Assembly (NCBI GenBank): GCA_041552135.1
Contig: JBFELL010000066.1
Coordinates: forward strand, 1-14,778
DNA from: SZUA-186 sp041552135
GTDB taxonomy: Bacteria; Pseudomonadota; Gammaproteobacteria; UBA9214
Length of the DNA stretch: 14,778 nucleotides
Reading direction: 5' to 3'
Shown: positions 5,607 through 12,776 of the stretch, piece after piece
How the letters are laid out: the number at the start of each line of letters is the position of its first letter
How positions within the stretch are numbered: the stretch's first letter is position 1
Translations under genes and position numbers: made by a program
The notes under the pieces: model-generated
Seen by the model: the letters and a program-made list of their open reading frames with translations, nothing else
The model's database searches: none
What the model was told of the DNA's origin: nothing

Positions 5607-6551
5607 TTAGGTCCCCGGCACTGGTTCGCCATGCCGGCGACGCAACCAGGAGGAGGCCCCGGCGGCGGTGAGGATGCACCAGAAGGCGAACAGGGCACCG
5701 GGCAGTGCCGTCTCCGGGGCAAAATGCTTGAGTGCCAGCGCCACGCCCAGCCCGGCATTCTGCATGCCGATCTCGATGGCGAGTGTCAGGCGATGCATGG
5801 CATCGAAGCCGTACAGGCGTGCCAGCCACCAGCCGGCAAGGTAGCCCGTGGCATTCAACAGCATGACCGCGGCGATCACCCAGCCACCGACAACCGCAAT
5901 GCGCTCCTGGTTCGCCGCCACCGCATAGCTGCAGATGATGACAATGGCGATCGCGGCCACCGCCGGCGCAATGGCGCGCGCCAGTTCGCGCTGCCTGCCG
6001 AGGTAACGGCCCAGCAGTATGCCGGCCGCCAGCGGCACGACCACGGTCAGCAGGATGGTCTGCATCATGGGCCAGAAGGGGATCTCCAGGAAGACCTTGC
6101 CGAGCAGTTCCACCAGGCCCGGCGTCAGCAGCGGCGACAGGAAGGTTGCCACCGTGGTCATGGCGACAGAGAAGGCCACGGCGCCTCCGGCAAGGTAGAC
6201 GATGACGTTACTGGCCATGGCACCCGGCGCGCAGGCGACGATAATGAAGCCGACGGCAATCTCCGGCGGCAGCGGGACCAGCATGGCGACCGCAAGGCCC
6301 AGCAACGGCATGACCGTGTATTGTGTCAGCACACCGAGGCCGATACGGCCGGGGTGCCGCGCTGTTTCCCGGAGTTCGCCAGCGTCCAGCACGATGCCGA
6401 GTGCGAACATGGTGGCGGCGAAGAACCACAGAAAGCTGTCACGGAACACCATGAACAGGGGCGGATGAAGGTAGGCCGCGATGGCCCCCAGCAGGGTGAT
6501 CGGCGCCAGCTGGTTGGCGATAAAACGGCAAACCGAAACCACGCTATTCAT
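5607..6551 (-). CDS. Bile acid:sodium symporter (BASS/SBF) family transporter
   Basis: A 314-residue, highly hydrophobic protein with about nine or ten membrane segments. It keeps the two hallmark motifs of sodium-dependent BASS transporters: CAPGAMASN (107-115, the usual form being GCxPGGxxSN) and EIGMQNAGLG (260-269), where E260 and Q264 match the sodium-site Glu and Gln of bacterial ASBT structures. The first motif has Ala for the second Gly. The substrate cannot be read from sequence; bacterial members move organic anions such as pantoate, keto acids and other small acids. It lies 44 bp after the 6596-7144 gene on the same strand and may share its transcript; the Shine-Dalgarno is weak. 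Transcription ends at the terminator at 5390-5415. Confidence 0.92.
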   Translation of the reverse strand: MNSVVSVCRFIANQLAPITLLGAIAAYLHPPLFMVFRDSFLWFFAATMFALGIVLDAGELRETARHPGRIGLGVLTQYTVMPLLGLAVAMLVPLPPEIAVGFIIVACAPGAMASNVIVYLAGGAVAFSVAMTTVATFLSPLLTPGLVELLGKVFLEIPFWPMMQTILLTVVVPLAAGILLGRYLGRQRELARAIAPAVAAIAIVIICSYAVAANQERIAVVGGWVIAAVMLLNATGYLAGWWLARLYGFDAMHRLTLAIEIGMQNAGLGVALALKHFAPETALPGALFAFWCILTAAGASSWLRRRHGEPVPGT

Positions 6552-6595
6552 GGCCTATGCAGTGTTTGCCCTGAATCCCGTAATGCGGATCATCA

Positions 6596-7144
6596 CTACC
6601 CGACCGTATCGCAATGTTCGTTTACCCCGCGGCGTTTACCCCCGTCCCGCAAGCGCCGGACAACGGCGGCCTCTGACAGCAGTCTCGACAGTCCCTGAGC
6701 CGGCGCCGCTGTGTCGGTCAGCCGCAGACAGGCGAGCCTCTCGTGCCGACGCACCAGTTCGAAATAGCTGACTGATGCCAGCCATGGTGCCGCCAGTCCA
6801 AAGCCGCGTGCCAGGTGCGCATTGGCCGGACGCAGCTTGCGGCTCATCAGCAACTGGCCGTAAACCAGCTCCAGCAGCGCCTGTTCACGCCGGCTCGCGG
6901 CCGCGGCCGCCAGGGTCTCGTAAGCCGGCGCGCCGTGCGCACGACGCCAGAAATCACAGACCAGCTGCAGGACATGCAGGGGAAATGCCCCGCGATTCAG
7001 ACACGGCTGCAGCTCTCGCTGCGCCCTGGTGTAAAGGGCCGCAGCCGTGACGGCGCCCAGTGGCTCGCCGTACCAGGTCGCCAGCGCCGGTTGCTGCCCC
7101 GCCAGCAGGCGGTCAACCGGATGTGTCGGGTTGCGGGTATGCAT
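6596..7144 (-). CDS. Hypothetical protein, Ala/Arg/Leu-rich and helical
   Basis: I do not recognise this protein. From the preferred ATG at 7144 it is 182 residues, rich in Ala, Leu and Arg, probably all-helical and soluble, with a basic C-terminal stretch (RRLRDGGKRRG). There is no signal peptide and no obvious cofactor motif. The frame also opens upstream at 7216, but that adds 24 residues over the likely shared promoter region. The 7144 start has a TACACT -10-like box only six bases away, which would give a leaderless mRNA. It faces away from hemB (98 bp between starts) and precedes the BASS transporter by 44 bp. No long competing frame covers this stretch on the other strand, so I accept it as a gene, with less certainty than its neighbours. 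Confidence 0.65.
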   Translation of the reverse strand: MHTRNPTHPVDRLLAGQQPALATWYGEPLGAVTAAALYTRAQRELQPCLNRGAFPLHVLQLVCDFWRRAHGAPAYETLAAAAASRREQALLELVYGQLLMSRKLRPANAHLARGFGLAAPWLASVSYFELVRRHERLACLRLTDTAAPAQGLSRLLSEAAVVRRLRDGGKRRGVNEHCDTVG

Positions 7145-7150
7145 GCGCCC

Positions 7151-7156
7151 AGTGTA
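7151..7156 (-). promoter_or_regulatory. Possible -10 box for a leaderless 6596-7144 transcript
   Basis: TACACT on the minus strand matches TATAAT at four of six positions and lies six bases before the ATG at 7144. A weak -35 (GTGCCA, four of six) is found 18 bp upstream. The box overlaps the palindrome GTGTACAC (7152-7159). There is no Shine-Dalgarno before this ATG, consistent with leaderless initiation but not proof of it. Confidence 0.3.
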
Positions 7157-7242
7157 CACAGCGAAAGCGGGTAATGGCACAGCACCGCCCGACCTCGCCA
7201 GCAGGGAGCCGGCCACGTTAAACTGTCATTCCGGCACAGGCA

Positions 7243-8265
7243 ATGGAGTTAATGGTGAAAGCAGGCAAACACGCACAAGGCGGATATCCGGCCATCCGCA
7301 TGCGACGCATGCGACGCGATGATTTCTCACGCCGGCTGATGCGCGAGAACGCGCTCACCGCCGACGATCTCATTTACCCTGTCTTCGTGCTGGATGGCGA
7401 CAACCAGCGCGAACCGGTACCGTCCATGCCGGGTATCGAACGCCTCAGTATTGACCAGCTGCTGATTGAGGCCAGGGAGATACACGAGCACGGCGTTCCC
7501 GCCATTGCCTTGTTCCCGGTCACTCCGCCTGACAGGAAATCCGGGGACGCACGCGAGGCCTGCAACCCGGACGGACTTGCCCAGCGCGCCGTGCGCGAGC
7601 TCAAGCAGGCACTGCCCGGGCTGGGCGTGATCACCGATGTGGCCCTGGATCCCTTCACCACACATGGCCAGGACGGCCTGATCGATGCCCGCGGCTATGT
7701 CATGAATGACGAAACCGTCGAGGTGCTTGTCAGGCAGGCCGTGTCGCACGCCGAGGCCGGCGCCGACATCGTCGCCCCGTCCGACATGATGGACGGCCGC
7801 ATCGGTGCCATACGCACGGCACTCGAAGAGGCCGGTCACCGCAACACCCGCATCCTGGCCTACGCCGCCAAGTATGCCTCCAGCTTCTACGGCCCGTTTC
7901 GCGATGCCGTCGGCTCGGCCGCGAATCTCGCCGGCGGCGACAAGTACAGCTACCAGATGGACCCCGCCAACAGCGACGAGGCCCTGCGGGAAGTCGCGCT
8001 CGATCTGGAGGAGGGCGCCGACATGGTGATGGTGAAGCCCGGCATGCCCTATCTCGATATCGTGCGTCGGGTAAAGGACAGCTTCGGCGTTCCCACTTTC
8101 GCCTACCAGGTCAGCGGTGAATACGCCATGCTAAAGGCCGCCTCTCAGAACGGCTGGCTTGACGAACGGGCCGTCGTCATGGAGGCGCTGCTGTCATTCA
8201 AGCGCGCCGGCACGGACGCCATCCTGACGTATTTCGCCCGGGATGTTGCCCGCTGGCTGTCTTGA
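7243..8265 (+). CDS. hemB: Porphobilinogen synthase (delta-aminolevulinic acid dehydratase)
   Basis: The 340-residue enzyme condenses two 5-aminolevulinate molecules to porphobilinogen in tetrapyrrole synthesis. The two Schiff-base lysines are K210 (YAAKYASSFYGPFRDA) and K265 (MVKPGMPYLD). The metal-site loop reads DVALDPFTTHGQDG (132-145), with A134, D136 and D144 in place of the three zinc-binding cysteines of E. coli-type enzymes. This is the magnesium-responsive form known from Pseudomonas aeruginosa, and other segments (RRDDFSRRL, LFPVTP, APSDMMDGRIGAIR) are also Pseudomonas-like. The ATG at 7252 is an alternative start, preceded by GGAG; either start gives a normal length. aroE follows after 45 bp. 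Confidence 0.98.
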   Translation: MELMVKAGKHAQGGYPAIRMRRMRRDDFSRRLMRENALTADDLIYPVFVLDGDNQREPVPSMPGIERLSIDQLLIEAREIHEHGVPAIALFPVTPPDRKSGDAREACNPDGLAQRAVRELKQALPGLGVITDVALDPFTTHGQDGLIDARGYVMNDETVEVLVRQAVSHAEAGADIVAPSDMMDGRIGAIRTALEEAGHRNTRILAYAAKYASSFYGPFRDAVGSAANLAGGDKYSYQMDPANSDEALREVALDLEEGADMVMVKPGMPYLDIVRRVKDSFGVPTFAYQVSGEYAMLKAASQNGWLDERAVVMEALLSFKRAGTDAILTYFARDVARWLS

Positions 8266-8272
8266 TGAAACC

Positions 8273-8299
8273 TGTTCACCGCAGCGGGTGCAGAGAAAA
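8273..8299 (+). repeat. Copy of the TTCACCGCAG/GCAGAG repeat between hemB and aroE
   Basis: TGTTCACCGCAG (8273-8284) is identical to the 12 bases just after prlC (11838-11849) and is followed by CGGGTGCAGAGAAAA. The block fills most of the 45-bp hemB-aroE spacer. It is a single arm, without the inverted partner seen after prlC. Confidence 0.5.
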
Positions 8300-8310
8300 C
8301 CACACTCACC

Positions 8311-9129
8311 ATGACTGACAAATACGCCGTAATGGGCAACCCGATCGCCCACAGCAAGTCGCCGCGCATTCACGCGATGTTCGCCGAACAGACCGGCCAG
8401 GACCTTGAGTACACCGCCATCCTGGTCGAGCACTACGGCTTCCCGGCCGCCGTGGCCGAATTTGTCGCAGGCGGCGGCAAGGGGCTGAATATCACCGTAC
8501 CGTTCAAGGAAGATGCCTGGGAACTCGCGGCCACACACAGCCCGCGCGCCGAACGTGCCGGCGCCGTCAACACCCTGCTGCTGGATGCCGACGGCAACCA
8601 CTTCGGTGACAACACCGACGGTGCCGGCCTGGTGCGCGACCTGACACACAACCACCGCTGTGAAATCGCCGGCAGACGGCTGCTGCTGGTCGGTGCCGGC
8701 GGCGCCGCGCGCGGCGTACTCGAACCGCTGCTTGCCGCGCACCCGGCCCTGCTGGTGATCGCCAACCGCACCGCGCCGAAGGCCGTCGAGCTGGCGCGGC
8801 ATTTCTGCGACCTGGGCAGGGTGGAGGGTTGCGGCCTGGACGAGGTCGCCGGCCACAGCTTCGACCTGGTGGTCAATGCCACCGCGGCCAGCCTGCTGGG
8901 CGAGGTGCCGGCGCTGCCGCCGGACATCATCACATCCGACACCTGGTGCTACGACATGATGTACGGCGACGAGCCGACCGCCTTCATGCACTGGGCCGCC
9001 GCCCTGGAGGCGGCCGCCACCATGGACGGCCTTGGCATGCTGGTGGAGCAGGCCGCCGAATCTTTCAAACTCTGGCGCGGTGTCAGGCCTGTCACCGCAC
9101 CGGTGATCCGTGCGCTGCGCCTGTCGTAG
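8311..9129 (+). CDS. aroE: Shikimate dehydrogenase (NADP+)
   Basis: This 272-residue enzyme reduces 3-dehydroshikimate to shikimate in aromatic amino acid synthesis. The substrate domain has S15-K-S17-P, NITVPFK with catalytic K66, and the NTD motif with D103. The NADP+ Rossmann domain has GAGGAARG (128-135) followed by ANRT, the signature for the 2'-phosphate. NATAASL, YDMMYG and the C-terminal DGLGMLVEQAAESF complete the family pattern. Length equals that of E. coli AroE. It sits 45 bp after hemB and converges on the carbonic-anhydrase-like gene, with only 11 bp between the two stop codons and no obvious terminator. Confidence 0.98.
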   Translation: MTDKYAVMGNPIAHSKSPRIHAMFAEQTGQDLEYTAILVEHYGFPAAVAEFVAGGGKGLNITVPFKEDAWELAATHSPRAERAGAVNTLLLDADGNHFGDNTDGAGLVRDLTHNHRCEIAGRRLLLVGAGGAARGVLEPLLAAHPALLVIANRTAPKAVELARHFCDLGRVEGCGLDEVAGHSFDLVVNATAASLLGEVPALPPDIITSDTWCYDMMYGDEPTAFMHWAAALEAAATMDGLGMLVEQAAESFKLWRGVRPVTAPVIRALRLS

Positions 9130-9140
9130 TGTAACGCGTA

Positions 9141-9674
9141 TCAGCGCCCGGCGAGGTGGCGGTTCTTCAGCTCGACGTAGTGCTGCGCCGAGTACTCGAG
9201 GAACCCCTGTTCCTGCTCGCGCAACGGCCGCACCCGCCGTGCAGGCGTGCCGACCCAGAGATAACCGCCCTCGAGTTCCTGTCCCGGCGGCACCAGGCTG
9301 CCGGCACCGACGATGGCACCGGAGCGCACGAGCGCGCCATCCATGACGGTGGCCGCCATGCCGATCAGGCAGCCGTCCTCGATGGTACAGCCATGCAGGA
9401 TCGCCTGGTGGCCGACCGTGATGTCGGCGCCGATGACCAGCGGGAAGCCACCGGGCGCAAACTCGCTGTCGTGGCTGACATGCAGGATGGTGCCGTCCTG
9501 GATATTGGTGCGCGCCCCGACCGAGATCGAGTTGACGTCGCCACGCGCGACCACCATCGGCCAGAGCGACACATCCGCCGCGAGACTGACATCACCGATC
9601 ACCAGTGCCGTCTCGTCGACCCACGCACCGGCGGCGATGTCCGGGGTGATATTTTCGAATTTACGTATGCTCAT
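9141..9674 (-). CDS. yrdA: Gamma-carbonic anhydrase family protein (YrdA-like hexapeptide repeat)
   Basis: A 177-residue left-handed beta-helix protein of the gamma carbonic anhydrase family, with successive hexapeptide repeats from about residue 20 to 130. Candidate metal ligands are H65 (or H68) in ILHVSHD, H89 in TVGHQ and H94 in ILHGC, the three-His layout of the family; R44/D46 and Q59/D60 are also conserved positions. Whether it has carbonic anhydrase activity cannot be told, since many YrdA/PaaY-type relatives have weak or unknown activity. I chose the ATG at 9674 (MSIRKFENITPDI) because it gives the usual length; the frame stays open to 9761 without homology. It is divergent from prlC, an arrangement I recall from Pseudomonas, and adjacent to aroE as in E. 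coli. Confidence 0.93.
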   Translation of the reverse strand: MSIRKFENITPDIAAGAWVDETALVIGDVSLAADVSLWPMVVARGDVNSISVGARTNIQDGTILHVSHDSEFAPGGFPLVIGADITVGHQAILHGCTIEDGCLIGMAATVMDGALVRSGAIVGAGSLVPPGQELEGGYLWVGTPARRVRPLREQEQGFLEYSAQHYVELKNRHLAGR

Positions 9675-9797
9675 GGGCGACACGATAATGGATCGATGGC
9701 GCGCGACACAAGCCGGCCGGTTCTCGGCCAGTAACGGCCATGCTAGAGTTAGCGCCCGCAAAGACGGTCACTGAATTGAAAACGAGGTAAAACCGGG
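9675..9797. promoter_or_regulatory. Divergent intergenic region between yrdA and prlC
   Basis: This 123-bp gap must hold the promoters of both genes. Candidate boxes are poor: CATTAT (complement strand) for yrdA, and TAGAGT near 9744 for prlC, neither with a good -35. For prlC a Shine-Dalgarno-like GAGG is present at 9784-9787, ten bases before the ATG. No palindromic operator stands out. Confidence 0.35.
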
Positions 9798-11837
9798 ATG
9801 AACAACCCCTTGCTGGAAATGGATGGCCTGCCGCCATTCTCGCAGATTACCCCCGAACACGTGGTACCGGCCATCGATCAGCTGCTGGCGGAGAACCGCG
9901 CCGGGGTAAAACAGCTGCTGGCCGGGAACAGCCATTACACCTGGGACAACCTCGTCGACCCGCTGGAGGCCATGGACGACCGCCTGAGTCGCACCTGGTC
10001 GCCGGTCGGACATCTCAATGCCGTGGTCAACAGCGAGCCGCTGCGCGAGGCCTACAATGCCTGCCTGCCGAAGCTGAGTGAATACGGCACCGAAATGGGA
10101 CAGAATGAAGACCTGTTCCGCGCCTTTCGCCAGATTGCCGATGGTGCGGAATACCAAACCCTGGATACCGCCCAACGCAAGATCATCGACAATGCCCTGC
10201 GTGACTTTCGCCTCTCCGGCGTGGAACTCGACCGGGAGAAGCGCGAGCGTTACAAGGCGATCATGCAGGAACTCTCGAGCCTGACCTCGAAATACAGCGA
10301 CAACGTCCTGGACGCCACCAACGCCTGGCACCGCCAGGTGACCGATGAAGCCCTGCTGGCGGGACTGCCGGAAACGGCGCGTGCACTGGCGCGGCAAACG
10401 GCCGAACAGCGCGAGCTCGAGGGCTGGGTATTCAACCTCGAGTTCCCCTCCTACTACCCCGTCATGACCTATGCCGACAACCGGCAGCTGCGCGAGGAGC
10501 TGTACACCGCCTACGTCACCCGCGCCTCGGATCAGGGGCCGACTGCCGGGCAGTGGGACAACGCCCCGCTGATGGAGCAGATCCTGGCACTGCGACACGA
10601 GGCCTCGCAGCTGCTGGGCTTCGCCAACTACGCCGAGCGCTCGCTGGAAACCAAGATGGCGGAATCGCCGCAGCATGTGCTGGATTTCCTCAACGACCTG
10701 GCGGCGCGCTCGAAACCGGCCGCCGAAAGCGAGCTCCAGGCGGTGCGGGACTTTGCCCGCGAGCAGCACGGCCTGGAGGACCTGCAGGCCTGGGACATTC
10801 CCTACTACTCGGAAAAACTCCGCCAGCGGCGGTACGCCATTTCGCAGGAAGAACTCAAACCCTACTTTCCGCAGCCACACGTGGTCAGCGGGCTGTTCGG
10901 TATCGTCGAGCGCCTGTATGGCCTGAGCATCACGGAGGTAGACGGCATCGACACCTGGCACGACGACGTGCGCTTCTACCGTATCCACGACGCCGCCGGC
11001 GAATTGCGCGGGGAATTCTACCTGGACCTGTATGCCCGCCCGCACAAGCGCGGCGGCGCCTGGATGGATGAATGCATCAGCCGGCGGCGCGGCACAAACG
11101 GTACCCAGACACCGGTCGCCTACCTGACCTGCAACTTCTCGCCGCCGATCGGCGACGACCCGGCGCTGTGCACACACGACGAAGTCATCACCCTGTTCCA
11201 TGAATTCGGCCACGGACTGCATCACATGCTTACGCGCATCGACTATGCGGGCGTGTCCGGCATCAGCGGTGTCGCCTGGGATGCCGTGGAACTGCCGAGC
11301 CAGTTCATGGAGAACTGGTGCTGGGAGCGCGAGGCACTCGGGCTGATCGCGGGACACTACCGGAGCGGCGAAAAAATACCCGAAGCGCTTTACAGGCGCA
11401 TGATGCAGGCAAAAAACTTCCAGTCCGCCATGCAGATGGTGCGACAGCTGGAGTTCGCCCTGTTCGATTTCCGTCTGCACCACGAGTACGACCCGGCCGC
11501 AGGAGCCCGGGTACATGACGTGCTGAACGAGGTACGACAGCAGGTCTCGGTGGTCCGGCCGCCGGCCTTCAACCGCTTCGAGAACGGCTTCACCCACATC
11601 TTCTCGGGCGGCTATGCAGCGGGTTACTACAGCTACAAGTGGGCCGAGGTGCTGTCTGCCGACGCCTTCTCCGCTTTCGAGGAAACCGGCATCTTCGACC
11701 GCGAAACCGGCAACCGTTTCCTCAGCAGCATCCTAGAACAGGGCGGCTCGCGCGAACCCATGGAACTGTTCGTCGAGTTCCGCGGTCGCGAACCGACCAT
11801 CGATGCACTGCTGCGCCACTCTGGCCTGGCAGCATGA
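9798..11837 (+). CDS. prlC: Oligopeptidase A (M3 family zinc metallopeptidase)
   Basis: The 679-residue cytosolic peptidase (E. coli: 680) degrades oligopeptides, including cleaved signal peptides. The zinc site is H468-E469-F-G-H472 in LFHEFGHGLHHML, with the third ligand E498 in WDAVELPSQFMENW. The N-terminus (NPLLEMDGLPPFSQITPEHVV) and the C-terminal FNRFENGFTHIFSGGYAAGYYSY stretch are typical of the family's bacterial branch. Catalytic residues are intact and there is no signal peptide. A Shine-Dalgarno-like GAGG at 9784-9787 precedes the ATG at ten bases. An inverted-repeat element begins within three bases of the stop codon. Confidence 0.97.
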   Translation: MNNPLLEMDGLPPFSQITPEHVVPAIDQLLAENRAGVKQLLAGNSHYTWDNLVDPLEAMDDRLSRTWSPVGHLNAVVNSEPLREAYNACLPKLSEYGTEMGQNEDLFRAFRQIADGAEYQTLDTAQRKIIDNALRDFRLSGVELDREKRERYKAIMQELSSLTSKYSDNVLDATNAWHRQVTDEALLAGLPETARALARQTAEQRELEGWVFNLEFPSYYPVMTYADNRQLREELYTAYVTRASDQGPTAGQWDNAPLMEQILALRHEASQLLGFANYAERSLETKMAESPQHVLDFLNDLAARSKPAAESELQAVRDFAREQHGLEDLQAWDIPYYSEKLRQRRYAISQEELKPYFPQPHVVSGLFGIVERLYGLSITEVDGIDTWHDDVRFYRIHDAAGELRGEFYLDLYARPHKRGGAWMDECISRRRGTNGTQTPVAYLTCNFSPPIGDDPALCTHDEVITLFHEFGHGLHHMLTRIDYAGVSGISGVAWDAVELPSQFMENWCWEREALGLIAGHYRSGEKIPEALYRRMMQAKNFQSAMQMVRQLEFALFDFRLHHEYDPAAGARVHDVLNEVRQQVSVVRPPAFNRFENGFTHIFSGGYAAGYYSYKWAEVLSADAFSAFEETGIFDRETGNRFLSSILEQGGSREPMELFVEFRGREPTIDALLRHSGLAA

Positions 11838-11839
11838 TG

Positions 11840-11972
11840 TTCACCGCAGAGACGCAAAGATATAAAGTTGAAAAAAACATCCCAGTAGCCAGGAGAATTG
11901 ATCTCACCGGCACCTCGAAAGGCAGCAGAATGCGGTTTTTATCCTGAATTTCTTTGCGTCCTCTGCGGTGAA
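11840..11972. repeat. 133-bp inverted-repeat element (TTCACCGCAGAG...CTCTGCGGTGAA)
   Basis: The left arm, TTCACCGCAGAGACGCAAAGA (one base beyond a 20-mer; 11840-11860), and the right arm (11951-11972) are inverted copies that match at every base except one extra G in the right arm. They enclose about 90 bp with no gene, AT-richer than its surroundings. The element fills most of the prlC-xthA gap. Sequences of this CACCGCAGAGACGCAGAG type recur, to my knowledge, between genes of many proteobacteria and give rise to spurious peptides such as FTAETQR and TAEDAKK, both of which can be read here. It could act as a bidirectional terminator through its 21-bp stem or be a non-autonomous mobile repeat. 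No target-site duplication is apparent. Confidence 0.8.
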
Positions 11973-12008
11973 TAAATTTTGAATCCAACCCATCACCTGT
12001 AAAACGAC

Positions 12009-12776
12009 ATGAAAATCGCCACCTGGAACGTCAACTCCCTCAAGGTCCGACTGCCGCAGGTGCTGGACTGGCTGGCAACCGAGCAGCCGGATGTCCTGTG
12101 CCTGCAGGAGACCAAGCTGACCGACGAGAATTTCCCGGCCGACGAGATCCGTGCCGCGGGCTACGAGGTCGTCTTCTCGGGACAGAAGACCTACAACGGT
12201 GTCGCGACCATCAGCAAGTCCCAAGCCACTGACATCGTCACCGACGTGCCCGGGCTCGACGACCCGCAGCGGCGCATCCTCGGCACCAGCATCGACGGCG
12301 TGCGCGTGCTCAACCTGTACGTCGTCAACGGCCAGGAGGTCGGCAGCGACAAGTTTGCCCACAAGCTGCACTGGCTGGAGAAGGTGACCGGCTATATCGG
12401 CACCCAGCTTGAGGACCACGAGCATTTCGTCGTCCTCGGCGACTTCAACATTGCACCCACCGATGACGACGTGCACGACCCCGAGGCCTGGCATGAGCGC
12501 ATCCTGTGTTCCACGCCGGAGCGCGAGGCCCTGGGCAGGATGCTCGGGCTGGGACTGCAGGACACCTTTCGCCTGTTCCCGCAGGAGGAGAAGAGCTTCA
12601 GCTGGTGGGACTACCGTGCCGCGGCGTTCCGCCGCAACATGGGCCTGCGCATCGACCTGATCCTCGCCAGTCGGGCGCTGGCGGCCTGCTGCAGCGCCTG
12701 CCACATCGACAAGGCGCCTCGCCGCCTGGAGCGGCCCTCGGACCACACCCCCGTCGTCGCCGAGTTCAGTCTGTAA
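12009..12776 (+). CDS. xthA: Exodeoxyribonuclease III (AP endonuclease, XthA family)
   Basis: A 255-residue EEP-fold nuclease acting in base excision repair, cutting at abasic sites and trimming 3' ends. The active-site set is complete: N7 (ATWNVNS), E34 (LQETK), Y104 (LNLYVVNG), D145 and N147 (LGDFNIAP), D216 (LRIDLIL) and the terminal D245-H246 (PSDHTPVV). The start gives the canonical MKIATWNVNS N-terminus, although no Shine-Dalgarno is visible. The gene starts 36 bp after the inverted-repeat element. Its last 11 bases overlap the 3' end of the opposing SDR gene. Confidence 0.96.
   Translation: MKIATWNVNSLKVRLPQVLDWLATEQPDVLCLQETKLTDENFPADEIRAAGYEVVFSGQKTYNGVATISKSQATDIVTDVPGLDDPQRRILGTSIDGVRVLNLYVVNGQEVGSDKFAHKLHWLEKVTGYIGTQLEDHEHFVVLGDFNIAPTDDDVHDPEAWHERILCSTPEREALGRMLGLGLQDTFRLFPQEEKSFSWWDYRAAAFRRNMGLRIDLILASRALAACCSACHIDKAPRRLERPSDHTPVVAEFSL

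Noticed and set aside
5631..6698. A 355-codon plus-strand open frame opposite the BASS transporter
   Set aside because: The product is a low-complexity Gln/His/Arg/Gly-rich sequence typical of the antisense of a membrane protein gene, whereas the minus strand encodes clear BASS motifs.
7145..7216. N-terminal extension of the 6596-7144 protein
   Set aside because: The extra 24 residues lie in the divergent promoter region with hemB, have no supporting Shine-Dalgarno, and would leave only 26 bp between the two start codons.
9768..11597. A 609-codon open frame antisense to prlC
   Set aside because: Same explanation: the plus-strand frame is a complete oligopeptidase A, and the antisense product has no family resemblance.
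11838..11988. Small peptides readable through the inverted-repeat element (FTAETQR..., TAEDAKK...)
   Set aside because: They arise from the repeat itself, have no ribosome-binding site, and are a known type of spurious translation.
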